Shown here one piece after another: positions 17,590 to 25,770 of a stretch of 64,000 bases of DNA (position 1 is its first letter; each line of letters begins with the position of its first letter). Both the position numbers and the translations under genes were made by a program. Source of the stretch: Psychrilyobacter piezotolerans (GTDB lineage Bacteria; Fusobacteriota; Fusobacteriia; Fusobacteriales; Fusobacteriaceae). Below the pieces are notes generated by a model. That model saw only the letters and a list, made by a program, of their open reading frames with translations. It was not told where the DNA came from and ran no database searches. The stretch is taken from the NCBI RefSeq assembly GCF_003391055.1, contig NZ_QUAJ01000003.1:62001-126000 (forward strand), read 5' to 3'.

Positions 17590-18144
17590 ATGGGAAAAAT
17601 CATATATATAACAGGGGGAGCTAGAAGCGGGAAGAGTACACTGGCTGAAAATATAGCTCTGAATAATTATAAAACAAGAACATATCTTGCCACAGCAATT
17701 CCATATGATGATGAGATGGTAGACAGGATAGATAAACACCTGATTCAAAGGGGACAAAATTGGGAAACTGTAGAGGGATATAAAGATATATCTAAACTTT
17801 TAGAAGGTAAGATGGGAAGTGATGTGGTTCTCCTGGATTGTCTGACTAATATGGTAAGTAACCTTCTTTTGGATAATCATGTAGACTGGGATATGGTGAC
17901 TCCTTCAGAGGTAAATGAGATGGAGGCTAAAATAATTTTAGAGATAGATAATCTCTTGGCTTGTATAAACTCACACAGAGGGGACTTTATAATTGTCAGC
18001 AATGAATTGGGGATGGGACTGGTGCCGCCATATCCACTGGGACGATATTTTAGAGATATTTCAGGCAGGATAAATCAGAGGATAGCTGAAAAAAGTCATG
18101 AAGCCTATATGGTGGTTTCAGGGCTCAAGGTTAAATTAAAATAG
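17590..18144 (+). CDS. cobU: Adenosylcobinamide kinase / GTP:cobinamide-phosphate guanylyltransferase
   Basis: Phosphorylates adenosylcobinamide and activates it as the GDP derivative. P-loop GGARSGKSTL lies near residues 8-17. The RIDKHLIQRG segment carries the guanylylated His, followed by LLDCLTNMVSNLL and VSNELGMGLVPPYPLGRYFRD. GGGGGA lies just ahead of the ATG at 17590, so the TTG start further up is not needed. It lies between cobQ and cobS on the same strand. Confidence 0.95.
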   Translation: MGKIIYITGGARSGKSTLAENIALNNYKTRTYLATAIPYDDEMVDRIDKHLIQRGQNWETVEGYKDISKLLEGKMGSDVVLLDCLTNMVSNLLLDNHVDWDMVTPSEVNEMEAKIILEIDNLLACINSHRGDFIIVSNELGMGLVPPYPLGRYFRDISGRINQRIAEKSHEAYMVVSGLKVKLK

Positions 18145-18165
18145 AGAATTAATAGGAGGAATGGG

Positions 18166-18903
18166 ATGAAGGGATTTTTACTTCTTTTACAGTTTATGAC
18201 AAGGATACCTACTCCAAAAATGGAGTATGAACCAAAACAACTAGGAAAGGCTATGAAATTTTTTCCAATAGTTGGAATGATAATAGGGGTGATTTTATAC
18301 TATTCGTTTATAGTTTTAAATCAATATTTTGACAGCCCAGAGGTAATAGCAATATTGATAATATTAATAGATATAGTACTTACAGGCGGGCTGCATTTAG
18401 ATGGTTTAGCGGATACATTTGACGGGATATTTAGTTATAGAAGTAAAAAACGTATGCTGGAGATAATGAAAGACTCCAGGATTGGAAGTAATGGAGCACT
18501 ATCACTGATAATTTATTTTGCTTTGAAGGGAACGCTTTTAAAAGAGGTTATATCTATAGATGAATCACCCTATTTTTTACTTGTAATGCCTGTGATAGCA
18601 AGGTTTAATAGTACTTTAAACTGCGGGGTAGGAAAATATGCCAGACCCAGCGGGATGGGGAAATCTATAGTAGAGGAAACGAATATGATAGGTGTACTGA
18701 TCTCATTTGTTATAACGGCAGCTTTTTCATATTACTTTGTAGGGATGAGAGGGATATACGCCCTTATAGTAGTAAGTATCCTAGGAATATATTTTGCTAA
18801 ATTGATGGAAAGAAAGATCGGCGGGATAACAGGGGATACCCTTGGTGCTGTAGTTGAGATGTCTACAATAATTGTACTCATAGTGGGAGCCATAAATGGG
18901 TAA
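18166..18903 (+). CDS. cobS: Adenosylcobinamide-GDP ribazoletransferase
   Basis: Membrane enzyme that joins adenosylcobinamide-GDP to alpha-ribazole (phosphate), the last assembly step. The 245-residue protein is very hydrophobic with about six membrane segments. Motifs are MTRIPTP at the N-terminus, TGGLHLDGLADTFDGIF near 72-88 with acidic metal ligands, and KDSRIGSNGALSL. AGGAGGAATGGG precedes the ATG. Its stop overlaps the start of the phosphatase gene (ATGGGTAA), which implies translational coupling. Confidence 0.95.
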   Translation: MKGFLLLLQFMTRIPTPKMEYEPKQLGKAMKFFPIVGMIIGVILYYSFIVLNQYFDSPEVIAILIILIDIVLTGGLHLDGLADTFDGIFSYRSKKRMLEIMKDSRIGSNGALSLIIYFALKGTLLKEVISIDESPYFLLVMPVIARFNSTLNCGVGKYARPSGMGKSIVEETNMIGVLISFVITAAFSYYFVGMRGIYALIVVSILGIYFAKLMERKIGGITGDTLGAVVEMSTIIVLIVGAING

Positions 18904-19498
18904 ATTAATCTTAGTAAGACATGGAGAGAGCCAGTTAAATATGGAAAATATTTTTTTTGGGCATCTGGATCCTAAACTTACAGAAAAAGGACAGAGCCAG
19001 GCTCAGAAAACGAAGGAGATATTATCTAATATAGACTATAAAGAAATCTACAGCAGCCCATTAAAAAGAGCAGCAGAAACAGCTGAGATAATAAATATAA
19101 AAAAATCTGATTTGAATTTTGTTGAGGAGCTGAAGGAGTTAAACTTTGGGATCTTAGAGGGGCTTACCTATGAAGAGATCCTAAAAAAACATCCTGAAGA
19201 TGCTGTGGAATGGAAAGAAAATTGGCAGACATATGACTATCGGACAGGGGAAAGTGTCCGGCAATTGCAGGAAAGATGTGTAAATTTTGTAGAATCACTG
19301 GATCTATCTGATGGAAATATAGTGGCAGTATGTCATTGGGGGGTAATAAACTGTATCCTAAGTCATTATTTTTCTGGTGGATTGAATGGATACTGGAAAT
19401 TTGCTCCTAATTACGCAGGAATAATAGTTATAGAATTTACAGATGGATATCCAATCTTAAAGGGGATTAATATAGGAGATGTCGATGGAATTATATAA
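18896..19498 (+). CDS. Histidine phosphatase, alpha-ribazole phosphatase type
   Basis: Predicted to dephosphorylate alpha-ribazole-5-phosphate (or adenosylcobalamin-5-phosphate) in nucleotide-loop assembly. This is inferred from its place between cobS and cobT. The fold is the phosphoglycerate-mutase type: VRHGESQLN (residues 6-14) with the catalytic His, SSPLKRAAETAEII, ELNFGILEGLTYEEI with the acid Glu, and VCHWGVINCIL with the second His. It overlaps cobS by 8 bp and cobT by 14 bp. Confidence 0.88.
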   Translation: MGKLILVRHGESQLNMENIFFGHLDPKLTEKGQSQAQKTKEILSNIDYKEIYSSPLKRAAETAEIINIKKSDLNFVEELKELNFGILEGLTYEEILKKHPEDAVEWKENWQTYDYRTGESVRQLQERCVNFVESLDLSDGNIVAVCHWGVINCILSHYFSGGLNGYWKFAPNYAGIIVIEFTDGYPILKGINIGDVDGII

Positions 19499-20534
19499 GG
19501 CAACATTAAAGAGGATAAAACCCGCAAATACCGAGGTAGCCGTAGAAGCCAAAAAAATATTGGATGAAAAGATGAAACCTTTAGGCAGTCTGGGAAAATT
19601 AGAAGAACTGGCTATTCAAATCTCTGGAATAACCGGAAGGCTGGATAATACTATTTTAAAAAAATTACACCTGGTGGCTTCGGCAGATAATGGAATAGTG
19701 GAGGAGGGAGTCTCATCCTGCCCTATTGAATACACCAAAATTGTTTCTGAAGCGATGCTGTCTAAGGTAGCCGCTATCGGAATTTTATGTGATACATTGG
19801 ATGTTGATTTCAAATTAATAGATATAGGGATAGCAGGGGAAATAGACAGAAAATACCCGAATCTATACAGGAAAAATGTAAAGAAAGGAACCAATAATTT
19901 TGTATATGAGCCGGCTATGACCTATGATGAGTGCATAAAAGCTATAGAAGTAGGAATATCAATTGTGGAAGAAAACTTAGATTATGATATATTTTCCAAT
20001 GGAGAAATGGGGATAGGAAACACTACCACAAGCAGTGCTATCCTCTATGCATTGACAGGGGAAAACTTGGATCTGATTGTAGGCCGTGGTGGTGGCCTCA
20101 GTGATAGTGGTCTTGTGAAGAAAAAAAAGGTGATAAAGGATGCTGTGGAGAAATATAATCTCTTTGAAAATGATCCCATAGAGATCCTCCGATGTGTAGG
20201 AGGTTTGGATATTGCCTGCATGGCAGGGATCTACCTTGGGTGTGCAGCTAACTCCAAACCAATATTGATAGACGGCTTCATATCCAGTGTGGCAGCATTG
20301 GTTGCCCAGAAGATAGACCCTAATACAGTGGATTATATGATAGCTACCCATAGAAGTGAAGAACCAGGAATGGTAATAATAAGCAAAACTTTGGGAAGAA
20401 AAACATTTTTGGATATGAATATGAGGCTGGGAGAGGGAACAGGAGCAGTCCTAGCCTACCCAATAGTAACATCGGCTTTAGAGGTGATGAAAAGGATGAA
20501 AACTCCAAAAGAAGTCTATAAAATCTTAGGATAG
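19485..20534 (+). CDS. cobT: Nicotinate-nucleotide:dimethylbenzimidazole phosphoribosyltransferase
   Basis: Makes alpha-ribazole-5-phosphate from nicotinate mononucleotide and the lower-ligand base. Family blocks: DNGIVEEGVSSCP, GEMGIGNTTTSSA, VGRGGGLSD, and LGEGTGAVLAYP near the C-terminus with the catalytic Glu. Two ATG codons exist (19479, 19485). GGAG abuts the first, so I choose the second, 349 residues. Its start lies inside the phosphatase gene. This gene ends the operon; radC begins 13 bp later and may be cotranscribed. Confidence 0.95.
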   Translation: MELYKATLKRIKPANTEVAVEAKKILDEKMKPLGSLGKLEELAIQISGITGRLDNTILKKLHLVASADNGIVEEGVSSCPIEYTKIVSEAMLSKVAAIGILCDTLDVDFKLIDIGIAGEIDRKYPNLYRKNVKKGTNNFVYEPAMTYDECIKAIEVGISIVEENLDYDIFSNGEMGIGNTTTSSAILYALTGENLDLIVGRGGGLSDSGLVKKKKVIKDAVEKYNLFENDPIEILRCVGGLDIACMAGIYLGCAANSKPILIDGFISSVAALVAQKIDPNTVDYMIATHRSEEPGMVIISKTLGRKTFLDMNMRLGEGTGAVLAYPIVTSALEVMKRMKTPKEVYKILG

Positions 20535-20547
20535 CAGGAGGAATACT

Positions 20548-21231
20548 GTGAAATCTAAAGAATATTCAGGGCATAGAGACAGGATTAAATCTAAAATTTT
20601 GAAGAATGGTTTAGATGGATTTTTAGATTATGAAATTTTAGAGGCATTATTATTTTATACTATTCCAATGAAAGACACCAAGGAGCCGGCAAAACAGCTT
20701 TTAAAAGAATTTAAAACGCTGGAGAAGACCTTGAATGCGTCCAAAGATGAGATAATGTCGTTAAAAATAAAAGGAATAACCGAAAATACCTGTGTTTATT
20801 TTAAACTCCTAAATGATTTAAATAAAAAATTATATAAGGAGAGATTCAGAGAAGGCACTATTCTAAACTCTGTAGAAGCTGCATATGATTATTTAAAAAG
20901 CAGTATAGGCCTCTTAGAAAAAGAAGTCTTTAAAATTATATTTTTAAGTGCTGACAATAAGTATTTAGGAGATGAAATTATATTTTTAGGAACAATAGAC
21001 AGGAGCCAGATATATCCCCGGGAGATAGTGAAATGTGTGCTGAAATATAATGCAAAATCAGTTATATTTTCCCACAACCATCCGTCGGGAAATCCAAAAC
21101 CATCTCAGGCAGACCTTGAGATGACCAAAAAGCTAAAAAAAATACTAGAACCATTGGAAGTTAGGGTTTTAGACCATATAATTATAACCCCGGAAAAATA
21201 TTATAGTTTTCTAGAAGAGGGGATTATATAG
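20548..21231 (+). CDS. radC: RadC-family JAMM protein
   Basis: JAMM/MPN-domain protein of uncertain function, historically tied to DNA repair. An N-terminal helix-hairpin-helix-like region (about 1-95) precedes the JAMM domain (about 105-227) with SHNHPSGNPKPSQADLE, which supplies the HxH...SxxD zinc ligands. The start is GTG with AGGAGGAATACT upstream. A second JAMM domain fused to a helicase lies 2 kb downstream (23318). Confidence 0.93.
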   Translation: MKSKEYSGHRDRIKSKILKNGLDGFLDYEILEALLFYTIPMKDTKEPAKQLLKEFKTLEKTLNASKDEIMSLKIKGITENTCVYFKLLNDLNKKLYKERFREGTILNSVEAAYDYLKSSIGLLEKEVFKIIFLSADNKYLGDEIIFLGTIDRSQIYPREIVKCVLKYNAKSVIFSHNHPSGNPKPSQADLEMTKKLKKILEPLEVRVLDHIIITPEKYYSFLEEGII

Positions 21232-21242
21232 AGGAGGCTACA

Positions 21243-22499
21243 ATGAATAAATCTAACAAGATGACTATAGAAGAAAAGATGGCCATGAGATTAAAGGAAA
21301 AAAACAGCAAAAAAAATCTAAGTAGAGAAATAATAGATGAAACTCCTAAAGATAAAGTAGAGAATAAAAAAAATGAGGCAAAGAGTAAGTCGGAACCTGT
21401 AAAAAAAGAAATAGTTAAACCAGAAATAATAAAGAAAGAAAAAAAAGTTGAAGAGGAAGACTTAGCTATGCCAGCTCCTGCTCCCTGTGGGACAGAACCC
21501 TGTGATGAAAACTGTGCAAAAAAGAAAGAAGCTAAAGAGGAATTAAATAGAGAAATCTTAGATGAAGAATGGGAAGCTGAAAAGAAAGCAGCAGAAGATA
21601 AGAAAAAAAAGGAAAAAAAACAATATAAGATCTTGGGGATCATGTTTGAGATAACCAGAAAAAGATATTACTTTGAAGTAGTAGATGAAGTTGATTATAA
21701 AATAGGAGACAGGGCTATAGTGGATACTGCCAGAGGTAAGGAGATCGGTTTAGTATATATGGCTCCTAAAATGATGGGTGAAGAATCTTTGGTATTGCCG
21801 TTAAAACCAGTGATCAGAAAAGCTACGGCAGAGGACAACCAACAATTTGAAACTCTTAAAGCAGAGGCAGAAAAAGCCAATAATATAGGAAAAGAAAAGA
21901 TAAAAAAACATGAGCTGCCTATGAAATTAGTAGCCACAGAGTTTACTTTTGATAAATCGAAATTAATCTTCTACTTTACAGCAGAGGGTAGGATAGACTT
22001 TAGAAACCTGGTAAAGGAATTAGCTACTATATTTAAGCTTAGAATCGAACTGCGTCAAATAGGAGTGAGAGACGAAGCCAGAATATTAGGGAGCTTAGGA
22101 ATCTGCGGGAAGGAACTTTGCTGCAGAATTTATATCAATAAATTTGACTCGGTCCTCATTAAGATGGCAAGGGATCAGGGGCTGGTAATAAATCCTTCAA
22201 AAATTTCCGGGGCCTGCGGCAGACTGCTTTGTTGTATTAAATATGAATATCAGCAATATGCCGATGCCCTGTTAAAATGCCCGAGTATGGGTCAGACAGT
22301 AAATGTGGAAAACAGCAAAGGCAGGGTCGTTGGGATAAATCCATTGAATGAATATCTGTATGTAGATGTAGAGGGGAAAGGCAGAATGAGACTGAACTTG
22401 GATGAGGTAAGTTTTGATAAAAAAGAAGCCAGAAAACAACATAAATCCAAGAAAAAAACCCCTGAAGAAGCAGCTATGAAAGGATTGGAAGCAAAATAA
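21243..22499 (+). CDS. PSP1/RicT-like protein with charged, Cys-containing N-terminal extension
   Basis: The C-terminal PSP1 domain (about 127-390) matches the RicT (YaaT) family, which in Bacillus forms an Fe-S-containing complex acting on RNase Y and RNA maturation. Cysteines in LGICGKELCCRIY and GACGRLLCCIKYEY fit that family's cluster site. The first 125 residues are a Lys/Glu-rich extension holding a separate CGTEPCDENC cluster (Cys 82, 87, 91), which I do not recognise from the family. GAGGAGGCTACA precedes the ATG. Its stop overlaps the next start by one base (TAATG). Confidence 0.85.
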   Translation: MNKSNKMTIEEKMAMRLKEKNSKKNLSREIIDETPKDKVENKKNEAKSKSEPVKKEIVKPEIIKKEKKVEEEDLAMPAPAPCGTEPCDENCAKKKEAKEELNREILDEEWEAEKKAAEDKKKKEKKQYKILGIMFEITRKRYYFEVVDEVDYKIGDRAIVDTARGKEIGLVYMAPKMMGEESLVLPLKPVIRKATAEDNQQFETLKAEAEKANNIGKEKIKKHELPMKLVATEFTFDKSKLIFYFTAEGRIDFRNLVKELATIFKLRIELRQIGVRDEARILGSLGICGKELCCRIYINKFDSVLIKMARDQGLVINPSKISGACGRLLCCIKYEYQQYADALLKCPSMGQTVNVENSKGRVVGINPLNEYLYVDVEGKGRMRLNLDEVSFDKKEARKQHKSKKKTPEEAAMKGLEAK

Positions 22500-23164
22500 T
22501 GAGAGCAGATGAAAATTTAGAACCCCTGGATCATGGGATGGTTATTTTACAGAAAAAAGATGGATTCAGATTTGGAGAAGATGCTGTCATGGTAGCGGAG
22601 TTTTTTACCCCTGCTAAAAGCGGGAAGCTTCTGGATATAGGTACAGGGACGGGAATAATTTCCCTGATCCTGTCTCGTAATCCCAAGATAGATAAGATAA
22701 CATCGGTAGAGATCCAGGAAGAGATGGCTGGAATGGCCAAAAGAAGTGTGGAAAAAAATGACCTTACAGAGAAGATAGAAGTTCTCAATATAGATATAAA
22801 AAATTTAAACAGGGGGAACACCTATGATTATATAGTGAGCAACCCTCCCTATATGAAAAGTTCCAATGGAAAGGTGAATCCCCGCTCTATGAAAGCCATC
22901 TCAAGGCACGAGATAACTTTAAATTTAAAGGAACTGATAACCGAGAGTAGGAGACTCCTAAAACCAGGAGGAAGTCTGACACTGATATATAGGAGCGAGA
23001 GGATGGTAGAGCTGTTAAATAATCTATCGGAATTGGGATTCTATCCAAAGAGGATACAAAATATATTCAGTGAAAATACCAAAGTTTCAAAACTTTTTAT
23101 GATAGAAGCTGTCAAGGGGAAAAATAAAGGTTTTGAATTTTTGGAACCCCTGTATATAAAATAA
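22499..23164 (+). CDS. tRNA1(Val) adenine-37 N6-methyltransferase-like protein
   Basis: SAM-dependent class I methyltransferase: LDIGTGTGIISLIL (about 43-56) is motif I and VSNPPYMKSSNGK (about 112-124) is the NPPY motif of N6-adenine or exocyclic-amine methyltransferases. The opening LEPLDHGMVILQKKDGFRFGEDAV is characteristic of the TrmN6/YfiC family. Coupled by one-base overlap to the RicT-like gene. The exact tRNA target is inferred from family. Confidence 0.85.
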   Translation: MRADENLEPLDHGMVILQKKDGFRFGEDAVMVAEFFTPAKSGKLLDIGTGTGIISLILSRNPKIDKITSVEIQEEMAGMAKRSVEKNDLTEKIEVLNIDIKNLNRGNTYDYIVSNPPYMKSSNGKVNPRSMKAISRHEITLNLKELITESRRLLKPGGSLTLIYRSERMVELLNNLSELGFYPKRIQNIFSENTKVSKLFMIEAVKGKNKGFEFLEPLYIK

Positions 23165-23233
23165 AAGAGATGTAGAATATTATATAGTTTATATAAGTAA
23201 AACTTTAAACTATATATATTCAATTTTCAACTT

Positions 23234-23259
23234 AAAAAGAGGCATTGCCTCTTTTTTTT
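23234..23259 (+). terminator. Terminator after the methyltransferase gene
   Basis: AGAGGCATTGCCTCT hairpin with A-run and eight T. Confidence 0.9.
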
Positions 23260-23317
23260 GATTAATCACGTTTCTTTTATTTTGTGGTATAATAGGAGAA
23301 TAGAAGGTGAATAAATA

Positions 23318-25753
23318 ATGATATTAGAAAAAATTTCAGAAAATATAATAGAAAAGATGAAAGAAGAGATTGAGAACGCCCATGGGAATGAGGTGTTTTT
23401 TCGTGGTATCCCAAACAGTGACGGGATAGTAGATGAGATAGAGGTCATAGCCAGAGGGAATAAAGGATCGGTTCCTGCCCTCCTCAAGAGGATGAAGAAA
23501 AGGGAAGTAATAATCCACAACCATCCTTCGGGCTATCTATATCCCTCCGATGCAGATGTAGCTGTGGCCTCTATGTATTCCGATCAAAAAGACGGAGCTT
23601 CATATATTGTAAATAATGCTGTAGATGATATCTATGTCATGGTAGAGATAAATAAAACGGAGATTCAAAAGATAGATATAGGGCCGTACTTTGAGAAAAA
23701 AGGTCTTTTGGCAGGAATATTTAAGGGTTTTGAGTATAGAGAAGAACAGTTTCATATGGCTAAACACATTGAGGAGGGACTCAACAATAAAACTAAGGTT
23801 GTAGTAGAAGCAGGGACAGGAACTGGTAAAACCCTTGCCTATTTAATACCCAGTATAGAGTGGGCTGTAAAAAATGAAAAGAAAGTTATAATTACAACGA
23901 ATACTATAAACTTACAGGAGCAGCTCCTCCACAAAGATATCCCCATAGTTAAAAAGTTACTGCCTGAAAAATTCACCTATGTTTTGGTCAAAGGCAGGGG
24001 GAACTACCTGTGCAATAGAAAGGCAGCTAATATAGGAATCGGAGGAAGTTCAGAGATCGATGATATGAGCAGCTCTCAAAAAGAGCAGGTGAGTTATGTT
24101 TTGAAGTGGTTTAAATCCACTGAAAACGGAGATAAAGGAGAACTCCCATTTGAGGTGGATTATATAGTTTGGGAACAATTTATGAGTGAGACAGATATCT
24201 GTGCAGGGAGCAAGTGTGCCTTCAAGGAAAGCTGCTTCTTTTTAAAATCCAGGGAGGAGAAGAAAAAAGCTGATGTTTTGATCACCAATCACCATATGTT
24301 TTTTGCCGACCTATCTATTCGAAAGGAAGTGGGATTTAATACAGATTATTCCATATTTCCAGACTATGATCTGGTAGTATTTGATGAAGCCCACAATATA
24401 GAAAATGTGGCTCGGGATTATTTTTCCTATGAGGCATCTAAATATTCATTCAATAAAACTATGAACAATATCCATCATATAGGAAAGAAAAAAGATTCCA
24501 GTAAGTATACGGGTTTATTAAATTATTTGAGAAATATAAAATATAAGGGGTATGATTCTATAAAAAAAGAGATCATAGAGGAACTGATATCCCGGCACAT
24601 AGATCTGGCTAACCGTGGGAACGAGTACTATCTAAAGGTTATAGAAGCCTTTGCAGGACAGTCTCAGGGGAATATAAGTCTTCGTCTGCGAAAGGAAGAA
24701 TTAAAACATTGGGAACATTGGGAAACATTAAAGGGACTGGAGGAGGAGATGCTCCTAACCTACAATGCATATATGAGAAGGCTGAAGAGTTTAATTCGTG
24801 TGATAAAAGATATCGATGATGAAACAGGAATAATAAGTGATTTTACAAAATATAGTGAAAGGCTGGAAACATATTTTTCCAACTATAATTTCATAAAGGA
24901 GATGGACGATAAAAACTTTATCTACTGGATATCTTTAAATCAAAAAAAGAGTAATGTAAAATTTGTAGCAACACCGTTAAAAATAAGTGATGAACTGGAT
25001 GAAAACTTATATTCTAACCTGGAACACATGGTGTTTACATCTGCAACCATAGCAATTAACGGCAGTTTTGAATATTTTAAAAAATCCATAGGACTCCATG
25101 AGGAGGTCCTGGAAAAGATAATTGATTCACCCTTTGATTATGACAGGCAGATGAAGGTGTATATTCCAAAAGATCTGCCATCTCCTACAGATCGCGGTTT
25201 TTTAGATGGGGTGAAAGATTTTGTAGAAAAACTTATAAAGAGAACAAAGGGAAATACATTTTTATTGTTTACCTCATATTCTACATTGAATTACCTGTAC
25301 TTCATGCTAAAGGACAGACTGGAAGAGGAAGGATATGAATTGTTTATCCAGGGGCAGGCACCGAGAAATCAACTGGTAGATATGTATAAAAAAAGCAGTA
25401 AACCTGTACTTTTTGGGACAGCATCATTTTGGGAAGGGGTAGATGTGAAAGGAGATAAACTCAGCTCTGTAATCATAGTAAAGCTGCCATTTAAAGTACC
25501 CAGTGATCCAGTGGTAGAAGCCATCATAGAAAATCTAAATGATGAAGGGAAAAATGCCTTTATGGAGTACCAGATACCTGAATCAATAATTAAATTTAAA
25601 CAGGGAATAGGGAGGCTTATTAGGAGCTGTGATGATAGAGGTGTAATAACAATTTTAGATAATAGAATTATAAAAAAACGATATGGAAGTCTATTTATAG
25701 ACTCAATTCCAACAAGGAATATTCATATAAAAAACAAAGATGATATCATATAG
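23318..25753 (+). CDS. JAMM domain fused to DinG/XPD-family helicase
   Basis: Residues 1-130 form a JAMM/MPN metalloprotease-like domain: NEVFFRG supplies a candidate Glu and IIHNHPSGYLYPSDAD the HxH, Ser and Asp ligands. From about 145 the protein is a superfamily-2 Fe-S helicase: VEAGTGTGKTLAYL (Walker A), four cysteines (YLCNRK, then CAGSKCAFKESC), VFDEAHNIE (DEAH box) and the C-terminal motif GIGRLIRSCDDRG. Firmicute DinG proteins usually carry an exonuclease at this position instead. It probably unwinds forked or R-loop DNA; the role of the JAMM part is unknown. The ATG lies 7 bases after AGAAGGTG. Confidence 0.88.
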   Translation: MILEKISENIIEKMKEEIENAHGNEVFFRGIPNSDGIVDEIEVIARGNKGSVPALLKRMKKREVIIHNHPSGYLYPSDADVAVASMYSDQKDGASYIVNNAVDDIYVMVEINKTEIQKIDIGPYFEKKGLLAGIFKGFEYREEQFHMAKHIEEGLNNKTKVVVEAGTGTGKTLAYLIPSIEWAVKNEKKVIITTNTINLQEQLLHKDIPIVKKLLPEKFTYVLVKGRGNYLCNRKAANIGIGGSSEIDDMSSSQKEQVSYVLKWFKSTENGDKGELPFEVDYIVWEQFMSETDICAGSKCAFKESCFFLKSREEKKKADVLITNHHMFFADLSIRKEVGFNTDYSIFPDYDLVVFDEAHNIENVARDYFSYEASKYSFNKTMNNIHHIGKKKDSSKYTGLLNYLRNIKYKGYDSIKKEIIEELISRHIDLANRGNEYYLKVIEAFAGQSQGNISLRLRKEELKHWEHWETLKGLEEEMLLTYNAYMRRLKSLIRVIKDIDDETGIISDFTKYSERLETYFSNYNFIKEMDDKNFIYWISLNQKKSNVKFVATPLKISDELDENLYSNLEHMVFTSATIAINGSFEYFKKSIGLHEEVLEKIIDSPFDYDRQMKVYIPKDLPSPTDRGFLDGVKDFVEKLIKRTKGNTFLLFTSYSTLNYLYFMLKDRLEEEGYELFIQGQAPRNQLVDMYKKSSKPVLFGTASFWEGVDVKGDKLSSVIIVKLPFKVPSDPVVEAIIENLNDEGKNAFMEYQIPESIIKFKQGIGRLIRSCDDRGVITILDNRIIKKRYGSLFIDSIPTRNIHIKNKDDII

Positions 25754-25770
25754 GCTGATATTGGAGGCAG

